From the NCBI GenBank assembly GCA_030671985.1, contig DAOVHI010000022.1, positions 1-13,979 on the forward strand: DNA of 13,979 nt, in the 5' to 3' direction. Positions 7,733 through 13,979 of this stretch are shown piece after piece (within the stretch, counting starts at the first letter, position 1; each line of letters begins with the position of its first letter). The translations under genes and the position numbers were made by a program. The DNA comes from a bacterium. GTDB lineage: Bacteria; JAHJDO01. A model generated the notes under the pieces. The model worked only from the letters and a program-made list of their open reading frames with translations, searched no databases and was not told the origin of the DNA.

Positions 7733-10207
7733 TTATTTACTCCTTGTGGTTTTAACAGTTTTTTGTTTTTTTATACTAAAATCTAATTTATCCCCGTTTT
7801 GAACGACCTCTATTATAGAGTTTTTGGGAATTTTCATCCTTAACATTTCTTCAGAGAGAGGATCCTCAATATAACGCTGTATAGCTCTTCTGAGAGGCCT
7901 TGCTCCGTAAACAGGTTCATAGCCTTTTTCAATAAGAAAATCCTTTGCCTGAGAAGCAATGTGTAATTTTATTCCATCCGATTCAAGATACGAGTATACA
8001 TCAGACAACATCAAATCCACTATCTTTTTCAATTCATCTTTAGTGAGTTCATGGAACACTATTACCTCATCTAATCTATTAATGAATTCAGGTCTGAATA
8101 CCAGCTTAACTTCGCTCATAAGTTTGGATTTGGTTTCTTTATACGTCAGTTTCGCATCTGAAGAGCGAAACCCTAAAGATCCGCGTTTTATGTCACGAGT
8201 ACCAATATTTGATGTCATAATTAACACCGTATTTCTAAAATCTACGGTATGGTTCAAACTGTCTGTCAGCCTGCCGTCATCAAACACTTGCAGAAGTATA
8301 TTAAAAACATCCGGATGCGCTTTTTCTATCTCGTCAAAAAGAACAACAGAGTACGGACGCCTTCTTACCTTTTCAGTAAGCAGCCCTCCCTCTTCATATC
8401 CTACATATCCCGGAGGAGCTCCAATAAGTCTTGATACGGCAAATTTTTCCATATACTCTGACATATCGAGTCGTATAAGAGCCTCTCTGTCACCAAACAA
8501 AAACTCTGCCAGCGTCTTTGCAAGTTCAGTTTTTCCTACCCCTGTAGGTCCAAGAAAGACGAATGAACCGACTGGTTTCTTTGGATCTTTCAATCCCGAT
8601 CGTGAACGTCTTATTGCTCTGCTAATTACTTCTATAGCCTCATCCTGCCCGATAACACGCTTGTGCAAAGCATCTTCCATCTTAAGAAGTTTTTTAGCCT
8701 CTGTTTCTTTAAGTCTCTGAACAGGGACACCTGTCCAATTAGACACAATATCCGCAATTACCTCTGTAGTTACTACGGCAGACGACTTTTTATCTGACTG
8801 CTTCCAGTTCTTTTGCTGATTAGAGAGTTTAACCTTCAGGTTTTTCTCCTTGTCTCTTAATTGCGCTGCTTTTTCAAAATCCTGTGTTTTGATGGCCGAT
8901 TCCTTTTCCTTTCTAACTTCATCTACCTGTTTTTCAAGTTTTTTTACATCCAGAGGCGTAGTCGTAACCGACAGCCGAACCTTTGCGCCGGCTTCATCCA
9001 TAACATCTATTGCCTTATCAGGCAAAAACCTATCAGTTATATAACGATCGGATAGTTTAGCTGCAGACTCAAGCGCTTCATCTGCTATCTTTACTCTATG
9101 ATGTGCCTCATATTTATCTCTTAATCCTTTTAATATCGCTATTGTTTCCTTCACAGAAGGAGCTTCAACCATAATTGTTTGAAAACGCCTTTCCAGAGCA
9201 GTATCTTTTTCAATGTATTTTCTGTATTCATCTACAGTCGTTGCTCCAATACACTGAATATCTCCTCTTGCTAATGCAGGCTTCAGTATATTGGAAGCGT
9301 CCAGCGCTCCTTCCGCAGCACCTGCGCCAACTAAATTATGTATTTCGTCAATAAACAATATTACATCATCCGATTTTTTTATCTCTGACATAACGGCTTT
9401 AATTCTTTCTTCAAACTGCCCGCGATACTTCGTTCCGGCAACCATAGAAGCCAGATCAAGTGTTATGAGCCTTCTCCTTTTAATTGAATCAGGTACATTT
9501 CCAGCAATTATTTGCTGAGCCAATCCATCTACAATCGCTGTTTTGCCAACTCCGGCATCTCCTAAAAGAACAGGATTATTCTTTTTTCTCCTGCTTAATA
9601 TGTGAATTACCCTCTCTATTTCATCCTTTCTCCCTATAACAGGATCAAGCTTTCCATCGGTTGCAAGTTTTGTGAGATTAGTACCAAACGCATCAAGCGC
9701 CGGAGTCTTGGTTTTTACTCCGGCACCACCTGCTCCTGCTCCTGCATGACTTGCTGTTGTACCCATAGGCTCTCCGCCGAGAAGACTCATTATTTCAGCT
9801 CTCACCTTCTCCAGATTAAGTCCCATTTGTTCAAGAACCTGAGCGGCAATCCCCTCTTTTTCACGAATTAAGCCAAGAAAAACATGTTCTGTTCCGACGT
9901 AATTATGCCCAAACGCAGCCGCTTCTTCCAGAGCAAGCTCAAGAACTCTTTTAGCTTGTGGACTCAGAGGCATCTCACCAAGTATTAATGTGGGAGAACC
10001 TGTTTGTGCTTTTTTTTCTATTTCTCTTCTTATCTTTTTTGAATCTATCCCCATCTTTTCAATTACTGCCAGAGCTACTCCACTACCCACTCCAACAAGC
10101 CCCAGCAAAATATGTTCCGTACCAACCTGTGGATGATGCATGCGGGTAGCTTCTTCTTTTGCCATAATAACCACGCGTTTTGCTCTTTCTGTAAATCTAT
10201 TAAACAT
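7733..10207 (-). CDS. clpC: ClpC, AAA+ unfoldase of the ClpCP protease
   Basis: Hsp100 ATPase that unfolds marked proteins and feeds them to ClpP in the cytoplasm. The 824 aa show two Clp-N repeats (about 1-145), a Gly/Ala linker (148-163), and a D1 AAA+ module with Walker A GDAGVGKT (216-223) and Walker B FIDEIH (285-290). A middle coiled coil with a UVR motif (about 424-459) follows, which distinguishes ClpC from ClpA and ClpB. The D2 module has GPTGVGKT (553-560) and LFDEIEKAHPDV (623-634). The ClpP-docking loop is present as SLGF (677-680). ATG 10207 overlaps the mcsB stop by 8 nt. In Firmicutes, phosphoarginine on substrates binds the ClpC N-domain; adjacency to mcsA-mcsB implies the same here. 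ClpP itself is not in the window. Confidence 0.97.
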   Translation of the reverse strand: MFNRFTERAKRVVIMAKEEATRMHHPQVGTEHILLGLVGVGSGVALAVIEKMGIDSKKIRREIEKKAQTGSPTLILGEMPLSPQAKRVLELALEEAAAFGHNYVGTEHVFLGLIREKEGIAAQVLEQMGLNLEKVRAEIMSLLGGEPMGTTASHAGAGAGGAGVKTKTPALDAFGTNLTKLATDGKLDPVIGRKDEIERVIHILSRRKKNNPVLLGDAGVGKTAIVDGLAQQIIAGNVPDSIKRRRLITLDLASMVAGTKYRGQFEERIKAVMSEIKKSDDVILFIDEIHNLVGAGAAEGALDASNILKPALARGDIQCIGATTVDEYRKYIEKDTALERRFQTIMVEAPSVKETIAILKGLRDKYEAHHRVKIADEALESAAKLSDRYITDRFLPDKAIDVMDEAGAKVRLSVTTTPLDVKKLEKQVDEVRKEKESAIKTQDFEKAAQLRDKEKNLKVKLSNQQKNWKQSDKKSSAVVTTEVIADIVSNWTGVPVQRLKETEAKKLLKMEDALHKRVIGQDEAIEVISRAIRRSRSGLKDPKKPVGSFVFLGPTGVGKTELAKTLAEFLFGDREALIRLDMSEYMEKFAVSRLIGAPPGYVGYEEGGLLTEKVRRRPYSVVLFDEIEKAHPDVFNILLQVFDDGRLTDSLNHTVDFRNTVLIMTSNIGTRDIKRGSLGFRSSDAKLTYKETKSKLMSEVKLVFRPEFINRLDEVIVFHELTKDELKKIVDLMLSDVYSYLESDGIKLHIASQAKDFLIEKGYEPVYGARPLRRAIQRYIEDPLSEEMLRMKIPKNSIIEVVQNGDKLDFSIKKQKTVKTTRSK

Positions 10208-11270
10208 CTTTATTAGTTCCCTTTCTTTCTAAATTTTCCCTGATAAGGCTTGCTCTTACTATATCACGTTCATGAGGCACTAGTTTTTTTCCTTCTAATT
10301 TCTGAAGATAAGCCGGTTGTGTAATAATAAACATTTTATTGACTAGTATTCTATCTATTTTATCTATCATCTTCAATCCAATTCCTAATCGCAGGAGAGA
10401 CAACAAGTTTAAAGTCTCCTGAAAATCAATGATTCTGACATTTGAAAGCACTCCATATGCGCGCCAAATCTTATCTTCTATCGCTTTTTTATCTTCTTTT
10501 ATCATTAGTGTTCTGGCATTCTCTTCATAACCAACAACTTGTTTTACCACACACTCAATATTATTTATTATATCCTCTTCGCTATATCCCAGAGTAACCT
10601 GATTGGATATTTGAAAGAAATTTCCATACGCTTCAGTCCCTTCTCCATAAAGACCTCTAATCGCAATACCAAGCTTAGCAACCGCCTGAAGTACCTTTCC
10701 TATCTGTTTAGTAATTACTAAAGCAGGCAGATGAATAAGAACAGAAGCCCGCATACCTGTTCCGACATTAGTAGGACACGATGTTAGGTAACCCAGCTTC
10801 TTAGAAAAAGCAAATTCAACTTGTGATTCAAGCTCTAATGTTGCTTGATTGATCAATCTCCAGCTATCCAGAAGCTGTAAACCGGACTGTATGCATTGGA
10901 GACGCAAATGATCTTCTTCGTTAACCATTATACTAATTATCTCTTTGTCACTTACCGCTAACATCTGTTCTGCCCTTGACTTGCCAAACTCCCGACTTAT
11001 TAAGTGCTTTTCCACTAGAAACTGAATATCCATATCCGTTAATTCCGACATATCTATAATTAAGACATTTTTTAAATATTTACTGCCATCTATCGCTTTT
11101 TCGGTTTTCAATATTACTTCCTTGAGCTGCTCCCTGTTAGCGCGATGAGGAAAAGGTATCATATCATAATTTCTTGCAAGTCTTACTCTGCTGCTTATAA
11201 CTATATCAGACAAAGGACCTTCCTTTTGCAGCCAACCGGCAATCTGTCCAACTAATTTAGCAACAGACAT
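10200..11270 (-). CDS. mcsB: Protein arginine kinase McsB
   Basis: Phosphagen-kinase-fold enzyme that phosphorylates arginine side chains, marking proteins for ClpCP. The 356 aa contain the nucleotide-binding arginines in SSRVRLARN (26-34), the catalytic acidic loop NEEDHLRLQ (117-125), SCPTNVGTGMRASV (164-177) with the conserved Cys165, and RGLYGEGTEAYGNFFQISNQ (205-224). Near the C-terminus is RDIVRA (335-340), matching the RDxxRA phosphoarginine-binding motif used for allosteric activation of Firmicute McsB, so the regulatory pocket seems conserved. Creatine/arginine kinases of small substrates lack this C-terminal extension. The start shares one base with the mcsA stop (TAATG), and the end overlaps clpC. 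Identity is very secure. Confidence 0.96.
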   Translation of the reverse strand: MSVAKLVGQIAGWLQKEGPLSDIVISSRVRLARNYDMIPFPHRANREQLKEVILKTEKAIDGSKYLKNVLIIDMSELTDMDIQFLVEKHLISREFGKSRAEQMLAVSDKEIISIMVNEEDHLRLQCIQSGLQLLDSWRLINQATLELESQVEFAFSKKLGYLTSCPTNVGTGMRASVLIHLPALVITKQIGKVLQAVAKLGIAIRGLYGEGTEAYGNFFQISNQVTLGYSEEDIINNIECVVKQVVGYEENARTLMIKEDKKAIEDKIWRAYGVLSNVRIIDFQETLNLLSLLRLGIGLKMIDKIDRILVNKMFIITQPAYLQKLEGKKLVPHERDIVRASLIRENLERKGTNKDV

Positions 11271-11767
11271 TATTTCTTAATCCCTTTTTCTAGTCTTTTT
11301 ATCTGATCTCTGATCTTTGCCGCATTCTCAAATGCTTCCTGCTGAACAGCTTTTTCCATCTCTGCCTTCAATTTTTCAATTTTAGAGAGAGCCTGAACCT
11401 CCTTACTATGCTTAGACGGCACAAAATTCCCGACATGTTTAGTGCTTCCGTGAATCCTCTTTATCAGCGGTTCCAGTTCAGCGCGAAACGCTTTATAGCA
11501 TTCGCTGCAACCAAAACGACCTGTCTTTCTAAAATCGGAGAATAGTAGTCCGCAGTTATCGCACTTCAGATTTTCTTCTTTGCTTTCTGTTCCTATAAAA
11601 CCCGCAAGCCCCTTAACCAGATCTGTCATGGAAAAATTTCCGAATTGATCTATTATCTCTTTTTTTCTGGCGCAATCCTCACACAGATGCAATTCTACCG
11701 TCTGATTATTGATAATTTCCGTATAATGAACAGTTGCCTGCCGTTCTTCACAAATTTGACAGATCAT
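11270..11767 (-). CDS. mcsA: McsA, zinc-finger and UVR-domain activator of McsB
   Basis: Adaptor that activates the McsB arginine kinase and assists ClpC. The 165 aa hold four CxxC pairs: C3/C6, C29/C32, C69/C72 and C87/C90, which would form two zinc-binding modules. A basic linker follows, then a C-terminal UVR-type coiled coil (about 128-164, core QQEAFENAAKIRDQIKRLE) like those in UvrB and ClpC. Length and architecture match Firmicute McsA. The start is ATG 11767 with AAAGGGG upstream (11784-11778) at a slightly long spacing of about 10 nt. It is the first gene after the promoter at 11829-11802. In Firmicutes ctsR, the repressor, precedes mcsA; here there is no ctsR, so regulation must differ. 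Confidence 0.95.
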   Translation of the reverse strand: MICQICEERQATVHYTEIINNQTVELHLCEDCARKKEIIDQFGNFSMTDLVKGLAGFIGTESKEENLKCDNCGLLFSDFRKTGRFGCSECYKAFRAELEPLIKRIHGSTKHVGNFVPSKHSKEVQALSKIEKLKAEMEKAVQQEAFENAAKIRDQIKRLEKGIKK

Positions 11768-11801
11768 GCTACTCTTTCCCCTTTAACAAATTTCCCGCTT
11801 T

Positions 11802-11829
11802 ATTATAGCTATTCCTCAGGTTTTGACAA
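11802..11829 (-). promoter_or_regulatory. Sigma70-type promoter for the mcsA-to-trpS operon
   Basis: On the minus strand, TTGTCA (11829-11824, 5 of 6 to consensus) is separated by 16 nt from a perfect TATAAT (11807-11802). Transcription would start near 11795, leaving a leader of roughly 28 nt before mcsA. No CIRCE element or CtsR heptad box was seen around it, so no heat-shock operator can be named. A CCTGAGG heptamer lies in the spacer, of unknown meaning. Confidence 0.75.
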
Positions 11830-11883
11830 TTCATTTCTAGAGCAATGAGAAATAAGCAGAAGGGGGGAAAATGCCATATTTTT

Positions 11884-11892
11884 TTAATGTTA
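11884..11892 (+). repeat. Arm of 9-bp inverted repeat flanking the cassette (mcsA side)
   Basis: TTAATGTTA on the plus strand, perfectly complementary to the arm at 12548-12556. When the 647-bp cassette is removed at its two G/TT crossover points, the arms come together as TTAATGTTA-N8-TAACATTAA, which suggests the insertion split a pre-existing dyad. Confidence 0.6.
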
Positions 11893-11897
11893 TGTGA

Positions 11898-11977
11898 TTG
11901 TAACGCCTGAGCTCACCTGCTGGCAGCCGACGCCGATAGGCGACGGTTGACAGTCAGTGTGTAGCGATTTGTTATAG
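11898..11977 (-). other. attC: attC recombination site of an integron cassette
   Basis: Read on the minus strand (cassette top strand): R'' box CTATAAC, 5-nt spacer AAATC, then L'' GCT-A-CAC, an imperfect central hairpin, L' GTGAGC, 6-nt spacer TCAGGC, and R' GTTACAA. The plus strand is the recombining bottom strand and folds as TAAC(11901-04)/GTTA(11971-74), GCT/AGC(11963-65), CAC/GTG(11959-61), CTG/CAG(11955-57), CTG/CAG(11951-53) and CAGCCGaCGCC/GGCGaCGGTTG (11924-49), closed by a GATA loop. Unpaired T residues bulge at 11962, 11958 and 11954, always on the same side. Spacer lengths and the first bulge match classical attC sites such as that of aadA (TAAC AATTC GTT-C-AAGC ... GCTTAAC TCAAGC GTTA). 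The site begins 4 nt after the stop of the ORF at 11981, as in gene cassettes. Confidence 0.88.
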
Positions 11978-12550
11978 TTTTTATTTAGATCCTATATATA
12001 TGCGTATTACTTCTGGAGACATATTTTTATCGAAATTTGCTACTCTTTCATAACCGAATTGTTCGAAAATCGGAGCAAAAACGGCTTGTAGAACACCGTT
12101 TGGTCTGTGCCCAAAATAGAGCTTAATACCTCTTTTAATTGGAGGATCAGCAATAACAGGCCAAACTTTATCTATTTTCCAGTTAGCTTTTTGTAATATT
12201 TCTTTGAGTTGTTCTCCAAGCTCAAAGCTTTCGCTATCACCCAAAGGAACTTTAATTTCAGCAGTAAATGCAGGCAAAGCTTTGAGTGCAGGTTGCATTT
12301 GTTTAATAGTTTCTTTTGATATTATTCGGGGTTCATTCTTTATAATATAATCACCAGCAATTTGAGTTGAATTTGGACTATCTTTCATGATTTGAGTAAT
12401 TGCTCCTGGTGATTTTGTTATATTAATACTTTCTTTTTTTGTGAATATAAACACTAAGCCTATAATGGAAGCTAATGCTCCCAAGAAAGCAAGTTTGTTC
12501 CAAAAGTTCAGTTTTTTATATCTTTGAAATAATTTCATTTTTTCCTATAA
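11904..12550 (-). mobile_element. Solitary integron gene cassette (647 bp) without a local integrase
   Basis: The boundaries are two G/TT crossover points on the minus strand: G12551/T12550 (GTTATAGG) and G11904/T11903 (GTTACAAT). The box at the leading end, GTTATAG (12551-12545), is the exact reverse complement of the attC R'' box CTATAAC (11977-11971). This is what is expected when both once formed the attC of a free circular cassette. The content is one ORF starting 7 nt after the leading box plus attC, with the compact spacing typical of cassettes. I see no attI, no second attC and no intI in the window, so this is either an isolated insertion at a secondary site or a remnant. It lies between the ppdK terminator and the mcsA promoter, leaving both intact. 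Confidence 0.82.
11981..12538 (-). CDS. Cassette-encoded membrane-anchored protein of unknown function
   Basis: A 185-aa product of the integron cassette; I do not recognise the family. It has a basic N-terminus (six Lys/Arg within the first 15 residues), one transmembrane helix at about 15-32, then a polar region SPGAITQIMKDSPNSTQIAG (43-62) with SP-G/N-rich repeats of a type seen in other uncharacterised anchored proteins. A mixed alpha/beta domain follows (about 85-185): strand FTAEIKVPL, helix ELGEQLKEILQKANW, strand IKLYFG, helix NGVLQAVFAPIFEQFGY, strand VIRIYIG. The positive-inside rule suggests the domain faces the periplasm. There are no catalytic signatures and no cysteines. The Shine-Dalgarno AGGA lies partly in the cassette's leading R box. 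It begins 7 nt inside the cassette and its stop nearly touches attC. A role in envelope stress or defence is possible, but nothing shows it. Confidence 0.85.
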   Translation of the reverse strand: MKLFQRYKKLNFWNKLAFLGALASIIGLVFIFTKKESINITKSPGAITQIMKDSPNSTQIAGDYIIKNEPRIISKETIKQMQPALKALPAFTAEIKVPLGDSESFELGEQLKEILQKANWKIDKVWPVIADPPIKRGIKLYFGHRPNGVLQAVFAPIFEQFGYERVANFDKNMSPEVIRIYIGSK

Positions 12551-12556
12551 CATTAA
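12548..12556 (+). repeat. Arm of 9-bp inverted repeat flanking the cassette (ppdK side)
   Basis: TAACATTAA, the perfect partner of 11884-11892. It contains the G/TT crossover point of the leading cassette end (minus-strand GTTA), so three of its bases are shared with the cassette. Confidence 0.6.
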
Positions 12557-12586
12557 TTATTGAACATTTACTTCTACTTTGATGTT

Positions 12587-12615
12587 ACCATAGCTCAAAT
12601 TGCTTAAAATCTCAA
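12587..12615 (-). promoter_or_regulatory. Possible weak promoter reading into the cassette
   Basis: On the minus strand TTGAGA (12615-12610) and TATGGT (12592-12587) are 17 nt apart, with 5/6 and 4/6 matches to the sigma70 hexamers. It lies outside the cassette, downstream of the ppdK terminator, and could drive the cassette ORF, which has little room for a promoter of its own. In such AT-rich DNA a match of this quality can arise by chance. Confidence 0.3.
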
Positions 12616-12628
12616 TAAAAATACACAT

Positions 12629-12658
12629 AAAGAAAAAAGGGCACAAGATATTGTGCCC
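12629..12658 (-). terminator. Rho-independent terminator of ppdK
   Basis: On the minus strand GGGCACAA-TATC-TTGTGCCC forms a perfect 8-bp stem (12658-12639) with a 4-nt loop, followed immediately by TTTTTTCTTT (12638-12629). It starts 42 nt after the ppdK stop codon and should isolate ppdK transcription from the cassette and the mcsA operon. Confidence 0.9.
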
Positions 12659-12687
12659 CTACGGATAAATTCGTTCGCAATGACGAA
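12655..12687 (-). repeat. Possible remnants of dispersed intergenic repeats around the terminator
   Basis: The segment between ppdK and its terminator reads TTCGTCATTGCGAACGAAT and then CCGTAGGGGCAC. Both resemble short dispersed repeats (TCATTGCGAA-type and GTAGGGGC-type palindromes) that occur in many copies in various bacterial genomes. Only one copy is visible here, so repetition within this genome cannot be shown. Confidence 0.3.
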
Positions 12688-12700
12688 AGAGAATCTTTTA

Positions 12701-13979
12701 CTACTTCTCTTCCAGTACCGCATGAGCTGCGGCAAGACGCGCTATGGGCACTCTGTATGGAGAACAGCTAACATAATTCATGCCTACGCGATGACAGAAT
12801 TTTACGGATTTTGGCTCTCCGCCATGTTCGCCACATATGCCAATTTTTAGACCAGGATTTGAGTTCCTTCCCCTTTTAATACCCATCTTAACAAGCTGTC
12901 CAACCCCTTCCTGATCAAGCACCTGAAACGGATCATCTTTGAGAATTCCTTTTTCCACATATTCGCCAAGAAATGCGCCTGCGTCATCACGACTATAGCC
13001 GAATGCCATTTGTGTCAGGTCATTCGTGCCAAAGGAGAAAAATTCCGCTTTCTGAGCAATTTTATCTGCAACAATACATGCTCTTGGAATCTCTATCATT
13101 GTACCTACTAAATATTTTATACTTACTCCATATTCAGCCACGACCTCTTTTGCAACTGCATCCACAATTTCTTTCTGGTTAAGAAATTCACCTGTTGTTC
13201 CGATAAGAGGGATCATCACTTCAGGAATAACTTCACATCCATCTTTTGTAAGAATGCATGCCGCTTCAAATATAGCCCTCGCCTGCATTCTGGTTATCTC
13301 CGGATATGTCACGCCAAGACGACAGCCTCTATGCCCAAGCATTGGGTTGAATTCGTGAAGCGAAGCAATCTTGCTTTTTACCTTTTCAACAGATACACCC
13401 ATCCCTTCAGCCATCTCTTTTTGATTTGCTTCTTCATGAGGTAGAAATTCATGGAGAGGCGGATCAAGCAATCTTATTGTAACAGGCAAACCGTTCATTG
13501 CTTTAAATATACCTACAAAATCATCTCTCTGCATTGGAAGAAGTTTTGCAAGCGCATTTTCCCTGCCGCTCACATCATCTGCAAGTATCATTTCTCTGAC
13601 AGACTTAATTCTGTCTCCTTCAAAGAACATGTGCTCCGTCCTGCATAGACCAATACCTTCTGCGCCGAATTTCCGCGCTACTTCGGCATCTTGAGGAGCA
13701 TCAGCATTCGTCCTTACTCTCAGTTTTTTAATCTTATCAACCCATTTCATTAATGTATCAAAGTCCCCTGAAAGTTCTGGTTGAATTGTTGGAACCTGTC
13801 CAAGCATAACCTCTCCTGTTGAACCGTCAAGAGAAATCCAATCTCCTTTTTTAACGACAGCATCGCCTACAACAAACTCCTGCTTTTTGTAATCTATGCT
13901 TAGTGCACCGCAACCTGCTACACAACATTTTCCCATACCGCGAGCAACTACTGCGGCATGAGAAGTCATTCCTCCTCTG
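12701..13979 (-). CDS. ppdK: Pyruvate, phosphate dikinase, C-terminal half (5' end outside the window)
   Basis: PPDK interconverts ATP, phosphate and pyruvate with AMP, pyrophosphate and PEP in central carbon metabolism. About 426 codons are visible, the C-terminal half of a protein of usually 870-900 aa. The frame is open through the window edge, reading [17 protein letters not shown]. The Met in this motif is internal and is not a start. The His of TSHAA is the phosphorylated swivelling histidine. The PEP/pyruvate TIM barrel follows, with [60 protein letters not shown] and GICGEHGG, ending in [17 protein letters not shown] with the catalytic Cys. GTNDLTQ and the following Arg-rich, Asp-rich stretch are typical of PPDK rather than PEP synthase. 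It stops with TAG, and an intrinsic terminator follows. Confidence 0.95.
   Translation of the reverse strand, partial: RGGMTSHAAVVARGMGKCCVAGCGALSIDYKKQEFVVGDAVVKKGDWISLDGSTGEVMLGQVPTIQPELSGDFDTLMKWVDKIKKLRVRTNADAPQDAEVARKFGAEGIGLCRTEHMFFEGDRIKSVREMILADDVSGRENALAKLLPMQRDDFVGIFKAMNGLPVTIRLLDPPLHEFLPHEEANQKEMAEGMGVSVEKVKSKIASLHEFNPMLGHRGCRLGVTYPEITRMQARAIFEAACILTKDGCEVIPEVMIPLIGTTGEFLNQKEIVDAVAKEVVAEYGVSIKYLVGTMIEIPRACIVADKIAQKAEFFSFGTNDLTQMAFGYSRDDAGAFLGEYVEKGILKDDPFQVLDQEGVGQLVKMGIKRGRNSNPGLKIGICGEHGGEPKSVKFCHRVGMNYVSCSPYRVPIARLAAAHAVLEEK

Noticed and set aside
7959-8720. Long plus-strand open frame of 253 codons inside clpC
   Set aside because: It is antisense to the highly conserved D2 ATPase domain; the Ser/Leu-rich translation is the usual mirror of a conserved gene.
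11768-11900. CtsR or CIRCE operator upstream of mcsA
   Set aside because: No tandem GGTCAAA-type heptads and no TTAGCACTC/GAGTGCTAA pair were found by eye on either strand.
11924-11949. GC-rich hairpin after the 185-aa ORF as a simple intrinsic terminator
   Set aside because: No T-tract follows the stem on the minus strand, and the outer paired boxes, spacers and bulged T residues match attC.
11884-12556. Reading the element as a MITE or transposon with 9-bp terminal inverted repeats
   Set aside because: There is no target-site duplication outside the arms, and the true ends fall inside the repeats at G/TT points. The R-box complementarity plus attC fold explain the structure better.
12653-12850. 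Plus-strand 65-codon frame across the ppdK end
   Set aside because: It lies antisense to conserved ppdK coding sequence and inside the terminator stem, with no Shine-Dalgarno or recognisable product. The same applies to the other plus-strand frames in the window.
1-13979. CRISPR arrays, tRNA or rRNA genes
   Set aside because: No regularly spaced direct repeats, cloverleaf-like segments or rRNA signatures were seen.

Overview
The window is AT-rich bacterial DNA in which every convincing gene lies on the minus strand. It reads right to left as the 3' half of ppdK, then a single gene cassette, then a long run of tightly packed genes. The gene set points to a diderm (LPS-making) bacterium outside the Proteobacteria. 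It has BamA, a Skp/OmpH chaperone and LpxA/LpxC/LpxI for lipid A, with LpxC fused to FabZ. It also carries mcsA-mcsB-clpC, which is best known from Firmicutes. My best guess is a candidate-phylum lineage such as Omnitrophota. This is inference from gene content only, and Elusimicrobiota or another deep diderm lineage is also possible.

Layout in transcription order: ppdK C-terminal half (13979-12701) ends at a strong intrinsic terminator (12639-12658 plus T-tract). Next is a 647-bp element (12550-11904) that I read as a solitary integron gene cassette: one ORF of unknown function (12538-11981) followed directly by a folded attC site (11977-11898). No integrase gene is in the window. A clear sigma70-type promoter (TTGTCA, 16-nt spacer, TATAAT, 11829-11802) follows. 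It precedes mcsA, mcsB, clpC, bamA, ompH/skp, lpxC-fabZ, lpxA, lpxI, a site-2 protease, trpS and an unrecognised membrane protein that runs off the left end. Junctions in this run are overlaps or gaps of at most about 16 nt, and no internal terminator was seen, so it is probably one operon of at least 11 genes.

How the genes fit together: McsA/McsB mark proteins with phosphoarginine for the ClpC unfoldase (protein quality control). BamA and Skp assemble outer-membrane proteins. LpxA, LpxC and LpxI perform early lipid A steps, and FabZ makes acyl chains. The S2P-type protease could serve envelope regulation, and trpS is housekeeping. The operon therefore ties proteolysis to outer-membrane construction. 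lpxD, lpxB, clpP and ctsR are not in the window.

The most interesting item is the cassette. Its two crossover points, the complementary R boxes, the attC stem with regularly spaced extrahelical T residues, and the ORF-then-attC order all agree. Rejoining the flanks in silico gives an empty site that is a perfect 9-bp dyad.
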